Positions 34,156 through 41,027 of a stretch of 41,027 nucleotides of DNA are shown here, in pieces. Every line of letters starts with the position of its first letter. The first letter of the stretch is position 1. This stretch comes from Firmicutes bacterium UBA5227. GTDB taxonomy: Bacteria > Bacillota > Clostridia > Tissierellales > Sedimentibacteraceae. The stretch lies in assembly GCA_002409285.1 (NCBI GenBank), contig DHUT01000084.1, positions 1-41,027 of the forward strand, read 5' to 3'. The position numbers were made by a program, and so were the translations under genes. A model generated the notes under the pieces. The model was not told where the DNA came from, made no database searches, and saw nothing but the letters and a program-made list of their open reading frames with translations.

Positions 34156-35316
34156 TTAACTGAACAGGTTTGAAAAAAACCTGAATATTCTAACAAATAT
34201 ATTAGCCTTTTCTATATCTTTGTTCACAATGGCATCTACCTGGTCAATTTCTTCATCATTTAATAATATGCTTATTGTTCCTATCTTATCTCCCAGCTTC
34301 AAAGGAGCCCTTACAGTATCATTATATGAAATTTTTACACTTATAATATCATCATTTTTTATTAGCTTATTGTAATCCGAAACCGGATATACGTCTACCT
34401 TCCCATCCTTAGAATTATTAATGTAAACCTGATCAATTATCTGTGTCTTGTCTGCAAGCCTGTTATAAGTGAAGTTATTTTTACCGTATTCCAAAAGTTC
34501 CTTAGTCTTATTCAGCCTGTCATCATAGGTCTGCGCCCCCATAATAATTCCAATAATCCTGAAGTCCTGCCCTTGCCCTGTTACAGGCATCGTTGACACC
34601 AGGCAAATTCCTGCTTTATCAGTATATCCCGTTTTAAGACCATCAGTTCCTTCCACAATGTCAAGTATGGGGTTTGTTGCTGCTTTGCTGAAATTTCTTT
34701 CGGGTATTACAAGCTCTTTCAGCTTGGTAACTTCCAGCAATTCAGGATACTTCGTAAGTATATGTCTTGAAAGCTTGTATATATCAGATGCTGACATATG
34801 ATTTTGACCTGTTTCTTCATCACTTACAGGAAACCCGTGAGGATTTATAAAACTTGCAGATAAAAGTCCCAGCTCCGATGCCTTTTCATTCATCATTGAA
34901 ATAAAATTATCCTCTGTCTTGCCTATATATTCAGCAATAGCTGTTGCACAGTCATTTCCCGAAACAACAAGCATTCCCTTTACAAGCATATTCAGCTTGA
35001 CTGTTTCTCCCGACAATAAACCAAATTCACTTCCTTCTGTTGCGGCAGCATGTCCACTTATTACCACATCATCATCTAATGAAACTGTACCATCTGATAC
35101 AGCATCCATCATAACCAGGTATGTCATAAGCTTGGATATGCTGGCCATTGCCAATTGTTCATTTATATTATATTCATATAGAATTTCCCCGGTCTCTAAA
35201 TCCCCTAATAACGCAGCACTTATGTTTTGATTAATGTCTATTTCACCAAATGCTGCCGTATTAGTAAGCATAATTATTAAAAGGCATAAGGATATTACCT
35301 TATTGATTTTTTTCAT
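34156..35316 (-). CDS. D-alanyl-D-alanine carboxypeptidase (DacF/PBP5 type, S11)
   Basis: 386 residues with signal peptide (about 1-24). The penicillin-binding active-site motifs are complete: SISK (Ser59 to Lys62), SGN near 118-120, and KTG in DGLKTGYTDKAG near 230. The C-terminus has a PBP5-like beta domain (about 285-365) and ends in an amphipathic hydrophobic stretch FVRIFRFFSNLFS for membrane attachment. It trims the terminal D-Ala of peptidoglycan. GAGGAGGG lies upstream of the ATG. Monocistronic. Confidence 0.93.
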   Translation of the reverse strand: MKKINKVISLCLLIIMLTNTAAFGEIDINQNISAALLGDLETGEILYEYNINEQLAMASISKLMTYLVMMDAVSDGTVSLDDDVVISGHAAATEGSEFGLLSGETVKLNMLVKGMLVVSGNDCATAIAEYIGKTEDNFISMMNEKASELGLLSASFINPHGFPVSDEETGQNHMSASDIYKLSRHILTKYPELLEVTKLKELVIPERNFSKAATNPILDIVEGTDGLKTGYTDKAGICLVSTMPVTGQGQDFRIIGIIMGAQTYDDRLNKTKELLEYGKNNFTYNRLADKTQIIDQVYINNSKDGKVDVYPVSDYNKLIKNDDIISVKISYNDTVRAPLKLGDKIGTISILLNDEEIDQVDAIVNKDIEKANIFVRIFRFFSNLFS

Positions 35317-35429
35317 AAGAACCCTCCTCTACTGAACATTATATAATAAAATTCGACAAAATGCATTATCAAATTTGCAAATCTGCATGTAAATAACTGT
35401 ATTATGATTTTGTTTTTTCCATATAAAAA

Positions 35430-35446
35430 TAGCTGCTTGGCAGCTA
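35430..35446 (-). terminator. terminator of the XRE-cupin/serS unit
   Basis: TAGCTGC and GCAGCTA around TTG, followed on the minus strand by TTTTTATATGG; 14 nt after the serS stop. Confidence 0.8.
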
Positions 35447-35459
35447 AAATATTACAATC

Positions 35460-36731
35460 TTACAAATTTATTTTTTCAATTCCCATATAGGTCCTTAAGG
35501 CTTCAGGTATTATAATTGAGCCATCCTCGTTTTGGTAATTTTCCAGTATGGCTGCAAATGTTCTTCCAACGGCAAGTCCCGAGCCATTTAACGTATGTAT
35601 AAACCTAAGTTTTCCCTTATCTTTTGACCTGTACCTTATATTTGCCCTTCTTGCCTGAAAATCCTCAAAATTTGAGCAGGAGGAAATTTCCACATACCTG
35701 TTATAGCTCGGCATCCACACCTCTAAATCATACGTCTTCGCAGCACTGAACCCCAAGTCTCCGGTACATAATTCAACAACCCTATAGGGCAGGTTCAGAC
35801 CTTTTAATATTTCTTCCGCAAAGCCTGTTAATATCTCAAGCTGTCTGTAGGAATCCTCAGGAATCGAATACATAACCAGTTCAACCTTGTCAAATTGATG
35901 ATTTCTTATGAGACCCTTTGTATCTATACCTCCGGAACCTCCCTCAGCCCTGAAACATGGTGTATAAGCAGACATATACACCGGCAGCAGTTCCTCATCC
36001 AGAATTTCATCTCTGAAAATATTTGTCACAGGTACCTCAGCCGTAGGAATAAGGTAGTAATCTTTATCATTAATCTTATATGCATCATCCTCAAATTTAG
36101 GGAATTGCCCTGTCCCTATCATACTTTCTCTGTTAACCATATATGGAGGAGCAATTTCCGTAAAACCATGCTCCGTGGTATGCTTATCAAGCATATAAGC
36201 TGTTATTGCCCTTTCTAATCTGGCACCAGCTCCTTTAAATATGGCAAAACGCTTTCCGGTAATTTTAGACGCCCTTTCAAAATCCAGTATTCCAAGCTCA
36301 ACGCCTAAATCCCAGTGTGCCCTTGGTTCAAAAGCAAACTTCCTTGGTACTCCCCAACTTCTTATTTCTTTATTGTCGGATTCCGAAACTCCTGCAATAA
36401 CATCCGCATTTGGAATATTTGGGATAATCAGCAGCACTTCATTGATTTCTGAATCAATTGACCTTATTTCAGTCTCTAAACCCTTTATTCTTTCAGACAA
36501 ATCTTTCATATCTGCAAGAAACTCTGTTACATCTTTTCCTTGCTTCTTAAAAGAAACTATCTGTTTAGAAACCCTGTTCCGTTCCGCCTTCATATTTTCC
36601 GATTCAACAAGCCTTTGTCTTTTTAACCTATCCAATTCAAGCAGCTTATCCAGACTTAAATCAGAATTCCTTCTTTTTAACAGCCTCTCTGCTTCCTCCG
36701 GATTATTTCTGATTTTTTTAATATCTAACAT
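35460..36731 (-). CDS. serS: serine--tRNA ligase
   Basis: 423 residues, normal SerRS length. The N-terminal tRNA-binding coiled coil covers about 1-110 (MLDIKKIRNNPEEAERLLKR). The class II core has motif 2 TPCFRAEGGSGG near 265 and motif 3 GSGLAVGRTFAAILE near 385-400. GGAGGC lies 8-13 nt before the ATG. No T-box leader is present, and only 15 nt separate it from the upstream regulator gene, so it is co-transcribed with that gene. Confidence 0.97.
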   Translation of the reverse strand: MLDIKKIRNNPEEAERLLKRRNSDLSLDKLLELDRLKRQRLVESENMKAERNRVSKQIVSFKKQGKDVTEFLADMKDLSERIKGLETEIRSIDSEINEVLLIIPNIPNADVIAGVSESDNKEIRSWGVPRKFAFEPRAHWDLGVELGILDFERASKITGKRFAIFKGAGARLERAITAYMLDKHTTEHGFTEIAPPYMVNRESMIGTGQFPKFEDDAYKINDKDYYLIPTAEVPVTNIFRDEILDEELLPVYMSAYTPCFRAEGGSGGIDTKGLIRNHQFDKVELVMYSIPEDSYRQLEILTGFAEEILKGLNLPYRVVELCTGDLGFSAAKTYDLEVWMPSYNRYVEISSCSNFEDFQARRANIRYRSKDKGKLRFIHTLNGSGLAVGRTFAAILENYQNEDGSIIIPEALRTYMGIEKINL

Positions 36732-36746
36732 AGACTATGCCTCCAA

Positions 36747-37301
36747 TTAATGTATTCCCGGCGAAATAATACATAGTGCTTCCGATTCCTCATCACTACT
36801 GTTAAATATCATATGTCCGCTGTTCTCCGGAACACAAATGCTGTCTCCTTTGCAGACAGTATAAATATTGTTTCCAATATGGCATTCAATTTCACCCGAT
36901 ATTACATATATACATTCCTTTGATTCAAGCACAACAGTATCGTCGCTTAACCATGACTTGGGTTTCAATTTAAATAAAAATGCTTCTATTCCGTTGGTTT
37001 TGTCATTGTTGTTTAAAACAGGCGTAATAAATTCCAGCTCTGCATTAATATTGCCGAACTTTACCCTTGTTCTTTCATTCTGCTGTATTGTTACAACATT
37101 CTGACTGCCATCTTCTAAAAATAATGCAGATAAAGGAACCTCCAGAGCTTCCGCCAGCCTTTTTAAAACTGCCAGTGACGGAGAAATCAAATCCCGTTCA
37201 ATCTGTGATATGTATCCTGATGTTACATTAATTTGCTCTGCCATCTGAACAATAGTTAAATTCTTACTTTTCCTGATACTTCTTATCTTCTCACCAATCA
37301 A
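36747..37301 (-). CDS. XRE-family regulator with C-terminal cupin domain
   Basis: 184 residues. The N-terminal helix-turn-helix covers about 5-60 (KNLTIVQMAEQINVTSGYIS, then IERDLISPSLAVLKRLAEAL). A cupin domain covers about 112-182 (YVISGEIECHIGN and CVPENSGHMIFNS). Proteins of this form often sense a small molecule in amino-acid, polyamine or sulfur metabolism. Start is a TTG with AGGGGA 7-12 nt upstream. It leads a transcript continuing into serS and is divergent from helD across 253 bp with repeated AGTTAA words. Confidence 0.92.
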   Translation of the reverse strand: MIGEKIRSIRKSKNLTIVQMAEQINVTSGYISQIERDLISPSLAVLKRLAEALEVPLSALFLEDGSQNVVTIQQNERTRVKFGNINAELEFITPVLNNNDKTNGIEAFLFKLKPKSWLSDDTVVLESKECIYVISGEIECHIGNNIYTVCKGDSICVPENSGHMIFNSSDEESEALCIISPGIH

Positions 37302-37334
37302 TTTTTATCCCCTATCATTTAATACTATGTAAAT

Positions 37335-37362
37335 ATTATACACCAAATACTATAAATGTCAT
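37335..37362 (-). promoter_or_regulatory. promoter of the XRE-cupin/serS transcript
   Basis: On the minus strand ATGACA (37357-37362), 16 bp, TATAAT (37335-37340), about 34 nt before the TTG start. A TG lies just before the -10. Confidence 0.6.
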
Positions 37363-37380
37363 CTAAAAATTTATAAAATT

Positions 37381-37412
37381 AGTTAATTCAGTTAAATCAG
37401 TAAATTAGTTAA
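37381..37412. repeat. iterated AGTTAA words between xre-cupin and helD
   Basis: AGTTAA at 37381, 37390 and 37407 and AGTAAA at 37399, all in one direction, spaced 9, 9 and 8 bp. They lie about 19 bp upstream of the regulator's -35 and 47 bp upstream of the helD -35. Likely a protein-binding array. Confidence 0.5.
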
Positions 37413-37458
37413 CCCGATGTTGACTATTCAGGAACTTTTAGAAATTTTAATTTTTCCT

Positions 37459-37486
37459 TTGCATATAATGCATAGTATGATATAAT
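37459..37486 (+). promoter_or_regulatory. promoter of helD
   Basis: TTGCAT (37459-37464), 16 bp, TATAAT (37481-37486) with an extended TG at 37478-37479. It is 68 nt before the ATG; AAGGGG is the ribosome binding site. Confidence 0.65.
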
Positions 37487-37554
37487 TATCAATTAATATA
37501 AATTAAATATGAATTTTATATTTATTTCTCAATCATGCAAAAGGGGATTAAAAA

Positions 37555-39789
37555 ATGGCTGAATTTAATGACAAATACATTGAAGAAGTTAATTATCTAA
37601 AAGATATAATTGATTTATTAAAATACAAATTAGAAATGGAAACCGAAAAACTCCATGAACAAAAATCTGACCTCATAGCTGCAAGAAAAGAAATGTGGGA
37701 AAATACAACCCATTCATCTGCAGACTTTGATAAGCTTTCTGATTTAAATCAATACCTGAGTGCATTGAATTCTCAAACATTCAGCTATACAGAACTGGAA
37801 AAACGCATTGCTAAATACGAAAAAATGATTGACAGCCCATATTTCTCAAGAATTGATTTTACAGAAGACGGATATGATGACACAGAAAAAATATATATAG
37901 GACTTTTCAATTTAATGGATGATAATACCCATGAAATAAAAGTTTATGATTGGCGTGCTCCCATTTCCAGCATTTATTACAGAGCAGAAACAGGTCCGGT
38001 TGAATATAATGCACCTTCAGGAATAATAAGGGGAATAGTTTCATTAAAAAGACAATATAAAATTACAAACGGCAAATTAGAATACTTTTTTGACAGCAAT
38101 GTTAATATTGTAGATGAAATGCTCATGGAAGCACTATCAAAAAACATGACCTCCAAAATGAAAACCATTGTGGAAACCATACAAAAACAACAGGATTTAA
38201 TTATACGAGATCTGGACAATGACCTTTTGATAGTCCAAGGAGTTGCAGGAAGTGGAAAAACATCAGTTGCACTGCATAGAATTGCATTTTTGCTTTACCA
38301 GGGGCTTAATCTTCATTTAAGCTCCAATAACATTATTGTTATTTCACCCAATTTATTATTTTCCAGGTATATTTCCAACGTTCTTCCTGAATTAGGGGAA
38401 AATAGCATCGGCGAATATACATTTGAAAATATTTTTGTGAAACTTTTTGATAGTAAGCTATCTGTTAAAACAAGAAGTGAAAACTTTGAAGCAATAATAT
38501 GTGCAGAAACTGAGGAAAAAAGAAATTTTTTAAGAAACCTCGATGAATTTAAGGGGTCAAAAGTATTCTTAATAATTATCGGAAGATTCATCAAATATTT
38601 TGAACGAAAGCTGATTCCTTTTGAAGATGTATACTTTGATGGAGAAATTATTGAAAACCGTCAGCTTTTAAGAGCACTTATCACAAGCAAAAAACTAACT
38701 ATGCCTACCGCCAGAAAATTGAAAATAATTGAAAACAGAATCATGGACAAAGTTCATGACAAAAAGAATATCAGAAGAGACAAAATAGAACAAGTAGTAG
38801 GCAAATCAAAAGAACATGAATTTGAGATTAAGGCCTTTACAAGAGTGCTTGCCGCCCGAGAGACTAATTTATTTTTGAGCAGGATACGTAAATTTACCGA
38901 GTTTAACAGCTATGACTTGTATAAAAAATTGTTCTGCGATAAGGATTTATTTAAAAAGCTTGCAAAAGGCTTGACATTGCCGGATAACATAGATGAAATT
39001 ATTGAATATACAAATAAGTCAATCAACGATCCTTACAACATACCTTATGCAGACGGTATTGCCATGATGTATTTAAAGGTCAAGGCTGAAGGAACAGAAT
39101 CACTGGGCAGAATAAAACAGGTAATTGTAGACGAGGCACAGGATTACTATCCAATGCATTATTATTTACTTAAAGATCTGTTTAAGGAAGCACGATTTAC
39201 GGTAGTAGGAGACATTAATCAGGCAGTTGAAAAAAAATGCGACCTGTCTATTTATGATGACATAACTTCAATACTTAACTTTGAAAAAAGCAATAAAATA
39301 TTCTTAAACAAAAGCTATAGAAACTCCTACGAAATCAGCAAATTCAGCGAGAGATTTTTAGGGGAAGGCATAAAAACCGAATATTTCAAGCGTAATGAAG
39401 AGGCTCCCAAAATTATTTACAAAAAAAATACGGAAAGCCTTGAAGACGAAATGATCAAGAATATAGATAACTATAAATCCCAGGGGTACAATTCAATCGC
39501 AATTATCTGTAAAAGCAGGAAAGAAGCTGTGGATTTATACTTTAAATTTAAAGGGAAAATCAATATAAAATTAGTTGATTACTTAGGTGAACAGAATCTG
39601 GACGGAATAATAATTGTTCCTGTCTACCTGGCTAAGGGTTTAGAGTTTGATGCTGTTATGGTTTACGAAACCAACAATAAGAACTATAACACTCCTTACG
39701 ATAAAAAGCTCCTATATGTGGCATGCACCCGTGCATTGCATAGATTATCACTGTATTATACAGGGCAAATAAGTAAGTATCTTAAATAA
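37555..39789 (+). CDS. helD: HelD-type RNA polymerase-recycling helicase-like protein
   Basis: 744 residues, typical HelD. An N-terminal coiled-coil arm (about 1-90, NYLKDIIDLLKYKLEMETEK) enters the polymerase secondary channel. A UvrD-like core follows: GVAGSGKTSVALHRIAFLL near 228-246, a Walker B IVDEAQDYYPMHY near 523, and late motifs LAKGLEFDAVMV near 693 and LYVACTRALHRL near 720. HelD removes stalled RNA polymerase from DNA using ATP. Some relatives give rifamycin resistance, but nothing here points to that. Isolated gene with its own promoter and terminator. Confidence 0.93.
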   Translation: MAEFNDKYIEEVNYLKDIIDLLKYKLEMETEKLHEQKSDLIAARKEMWENTTHSSADFDKLSDLNQYLSALNSQTFSYTELEKRIAKYEKMIDSPYFSRIDFTEDGYDDTEKIYIGLFNLMDDNTHEIKVYDWRAPISSIYYRAETGPVEYNAPSGIIRGIVSLKRQYKITNGKLEYFFDSNVNIVDEMLMEALSKNMTSKMKTIVETIQKQQDLIIRDLDNDLLIVQGVAGSGKTSVALHRIAFLLYQGLNLHLSSNNIIVISPNLLFSRYISNVLPELGENSIGEYTFENIFVKLFDSKLSVKTRSENFEAIICAETEEKRNFLRNLDEFKGSKVFLIIIGRFIKYFERKLIPFEDVYFDGEIIENRQLLRALITSKKLTMPTARKLKIIENRIMDKVHDKKNIRRDKIEQVVGKSKEHEFEIKAFTRVLAARETNLFLSRIRKFTEFNSYDLYKKLFCDKDLFKKLAKGLTLPDNIDEIIEYTNKSINDPYNIPYADGIAMMYLKVKAEGTESLGRIKQVIVDEAQDYYPMHYYLLKDLFKEARFTVVGDINQAVEKKCDLSIYDDITSILNFEKSNKIFLNKSYRNSYEISKFSERFLGEGIKTEYFKRNEEAPKIIYKKNTESLEDEMIKNIDNYKSQGYNSIAIICKSRKEAVDLYFKFKGKINIKLVDYLGEQNLDGIIIVPVYLAKGLEFDAVMVYETNNKNYNTPYDKKLLYVACTRALHRLSLYYTGQISKYLK

Positions 39790-39793
39790 AAAT

Positions 39794-39815
39794 GAACCAT
39801 CGGAAACGATGGTTC
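39794..39815 (+). terminator. terminator of helD
   Basis: GAACCATCG and CGATGGTTC around a GAAA tetraloop, followed by TCATACTTTTT; 4 nt after the helD stop. Confidence 0.85.
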
Positions 39816-40034
39816 TCATACTTTTTGGAAAAATGATTAAAAAAAGATTTTTAGTTTCAAGTCGGTATTACTCGAGGTTTAATCGCCAAATTGGAAATTT
39901 GTCATCTTCATGTCAAGCTTTTCCTCCCAGTAAAAACGCATTGTATAAATAATCTGTAGCTAAATCGATAAATTCTTGTTTATCTATGTGATGTCGCAAG
40001 TTTTTAGTCTATAATATCACAGTTTTACACACGA
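39816..40034. other. non-coding stretch with possible decayed frame
   Basis: No intact gene. On the minus strand 39913-40004 reads as a short open frame with RHHIDKQEFIDLATDYLY and NAFLLGGKA before a TGA. It has protein-like composition but no family match I know and no start. It may be the tail of a lost gene. Confidence 0.3.
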
Positions 40035-40075
40035 AAAAAGGCATATCTTCCCCTTGGCGGAAGATATGCCTTTTT
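40035..40075 (-). terminator. terminator of tRNA-Gly
   Basis: A 17-bp perfect stem (40035-40051 with 40059-40075) whose minus-strand 3' arm ends in T5. It begins 3 nt after the tRNA. Confidence 0.9.
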
Positions 40076-40077
40076 GA

Positions 40078-40148
40078 AGCGGATGATGGGAATCGAACCC
40101 ACACAGCCGGCTTGGGAAGCCGGAACTCTACCACTAAGCAACACCCGC
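40078..40148 (-). tRNA. tRNA-Gly (anticodon CCC)
   Basis: 71 nt cloverleaf: acceptor GCGGGTG/CATCCGC, anticodon stem CCGGC/GCCGG around TTCCCAA (anticodon CCC, reads GGG), T-loop TTCGATT, discriminator T. The 3' CCA is not encoded (TCA follows), unlike tRNA-Arg in this window, so it must be added after transcription. Confidence 0.95.
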
Positions 40149-40159
40149 AATCTAATATA

Positions 40160-40188
40160 ATTATAAGACACCTGCACAAAAAAATCAA
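40160..40188 (-). promoter_or_regulatory. sigma-A promoter of tRNA-Gly
   Basis: On the minus strand TTGATT (40183-40188), 17 bp, TATAAT (40160-40165), 11 nt before the tRNA 5' end. Confidence 0.75.
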
Positions 40189-40224
40189 ACATTATATTTT
40201 AGATTTTTTAATATTTTTAATTGG

Positions 40225-40374
40225 GTTACTATTCACAGACATTCGTTGCGAATGACAGACATCCATTTTTCTGAAAAACCATCTGAAAATAGAGGGCATC
40301 TTCCCTGCGTTTTAAAACGATAACGGGATGGTGCCCTTATATTTCAATAAAAAAATTTGGATTTGAATAGTAAC
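40225..40374. mobile_element. 150-bp MITE-like inverted-repeat element
   Basis: Terminal perfect 11-bp inverted repeats GTTACTATTCA (40225-40235) and TGAATAGTAAC (40364-40374). Inside are an ATTCG-TTG-CGAAT hairpin, GGGCA/TGCCC arms (40294 and 40332), and a central palindrome CGTTTTAAAACG (40308-40319). No coding frame. No obvious target-site duplication. A large folded non-coding element, mobile or remnant. Confidence 0.55.
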
Positions 40375-40423
40375 TTAATCGAACCTTCCGGTATTTAAGA
40401 TTCATGAGCTTTCTTTTTTACAG

Positions 40424-40606
40424 CTAAATTATAATCCGATCAATCGAATCATATCTGCGGCGTATATCTTCCTCAGGATCTGATTGTAATATATCTTCGA
40501 TATTAATGACCATAGTCTGACGGTTAATAATATCGTAAGGCTTCCATACAGTTTGCCCCGGTACATCAGGCACACCGGTGCGGGCAAAGGTGCCCCAGTA
40601 AATGCC
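40424..40606 (-). pseudogene. C-terminal remnant of a type-B carboxylesterase
   Basis: Minus-strand frame of about 60 codons ending at a TAG: WGTFARTGVPDVPGQTVW, then KPYDIINRQTMVINIEDI and SDPEEDIRRRYDSID. This resembles the last segment of type-B carboxylesterases, which normally exceed 480 residues. The Ser-Glu-His catalytic part is gone. Upstream of about 40606 the frame is merely antisense to the IS110 fragment. Confidence 0.6.
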
Positions 40607-40864
40607 ACAAAGGATGAGATTATTAATTCCATACGGTCTACTGCAAGATTTGGACTTAAATATGCTGAAACTAAGTATAATGCTATAATCCAAGCGGCAA
40701 ATGATGCAAGTATCTTTGGTTATTCCGTAAGCAGTAACTTTAAGCGAATTCGCTTGTATATTCGCTTAATCAGAAATTATGATGATGAGATATCGGCCAT
40801 TCTTTCTGATATGCATGAATTAGTTGATGCTAATGAAACTACCGATTTTGTAAAGCATTCTTAA
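40607..40864 (+). pseudogene. internal fragment of an IS110-family transposase
   Basis: About 85 codons in an open frame: TKDEIINSIRSTARFGLKYA, then FGYSVSSNFKRIRLYIRLIR and DDEISAILSDMHELVD. I recognise this as the middle part of IS110-type transposases, just before their helix-hairpin-helix region. The DEDD catalytic N-terminus and the C-terminal Ser domain are both missing, and the frame ends abruptly HS-stop. It abuts the carboxylesterase remnant. Confidence 0.6.
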
Positions 40865-40888
40865 AAGGCTTATTAATGTTACCTTTTT

Positions 40889-40948
40889 TAGTCCAGCTCA
40901 AATTTAAAATATTTTTAATTTAACTATTGACATTTCTTAGCTGGACTA
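40889..40948. repeat. 60-bp element with 10-bp terminal inverted repeats
   Basis: TAGTCCAGCT (40889-40898) and AGCTGGACTA (40939-40948), perfect, around a very A/T-rich 40-bp core. The right part holds TTGACA at 40927-40932 reading rightward. Possibly the joined ends of an excised insertion sequence. The remaining sequence to 41027 shows no gene. Confidence 0.5.
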
Positions 40949-41027
40949 TATTAATATCCATATAAACATGGGTCCATATCTTAATTTCCCGTCAGTTCTC
41001 TGGAAATCCTATATTATTTAGTATAAT

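Noticed and set aside
37302..37400. T-box or other riboswitch before the XRE-cupin/serS unit
   Set aside because: The leader from the predicted start is under 40 nt and no T-box core sequence is visible.
40607..40693. Upstream part of the carboxylesterase-like frame
   Set aside because: Beyond about 40606 it is only the complement of the IS110 fragment and does not look like esterase.
1..41027. CRISPR array, prophage or conjugative element
   Set aside because: No regularly spaced direct repeats, integrase, or phage or conjugation genes were seen; only small remnants lie at the right end.

Overview
The window looks like a chromosomal segment from a low-GC anaerobic Gram-positive bacterium, in the broad Clostridia/Tissierellia range. 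The evidence is AT-rich intergenic DNA, strong AGGAGG-type ribosome binding sites, frequent TTG/GTG starts, an S-layer-homology protein, a DacF-type carboxypeptidase, HelD, a 2-hydroxyacyl-CoA dehydratase-type activase and a sigma-54-controlled fermentation operon. The genus cannot be fixed from the sequence alone; a Sedimentibacter-like organism is only a guess.

Layout. 1-10.6 kb is mostly housekeeping: the 5' part of a MurJ/SpoVB-type flippase (cut by the window edge), recD2-comF, 5-formyl-THF cyclo-ligase, a site-2-type protease, a CorC/HlyC CBS protein, a DUF5317-like membrane protein, an NfeD-SPFH pair and an M23 lipoprotein. 10.7-19.2 kb is the most distinctive region. Six minus-strand genes encode a ketopantoate-reductase-like dehydrogenase, a beta-keto acid cleavage enzyme (BKACE, DUF849), a thiolase, a FabG-type reductase, a GntP permease and a CoA-transferase. 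They lie behind a near-consensus -24/-12 promoter, and a divergent PAS-AAA-Fis sigma-54 activator sits next to clustered TTGCAA sites. 19.2-26.3 kb holds a cstA remnant, exoA, tadA, an SLH protein, an orphan acyl-CoA dehydratase activase with a small frameshifted Cys-rich gene behind it, and a GntR-ATPase-permease module. 26.5-33.8 kb holds an AEC-family permease and a complete five-gene oligopeptide ABC operon. 33.9-39.8 kb holds tRNA-Arg, dacF-like, serS with an upstream XRE-cupin regulator gene, and helD. The last 1.2 kb is an erosion zone: tRNA-Gly, a MITE-like inverted repeat, a carboxylesterase remnant butted against an IS110 remnant, and a small inverted repeat.

How the genes work together (inference). 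In the sigma-54 operon, an acid enters through the GntP permease and the dehydrogenase oxidises it to a beta-keto acid. BKACE then uses acetyl-CoA to cleave that into acetoacetate plus an acyl-CoA. The CoA-transferase activates acetoacetate, and thiolase or the FabG-type enzyme carries acetoacetyl-CoA to acetyl-CoA or 3-hydroxybutyryl-CoA. The activator's PAS domain probably senses the substrate or a related metabolite. The substrate is not identifiable from sequence. Residues lining the active sites of both the dehydrogenase and BKACE differ from the characterised ketopantoate and 3-keto-5-aminohexanoate enzymes, so this is the best candidate in the window for an undescribed pathway.

Family assignments and comparisons with characterised enzymes are from memory; no database search was run.
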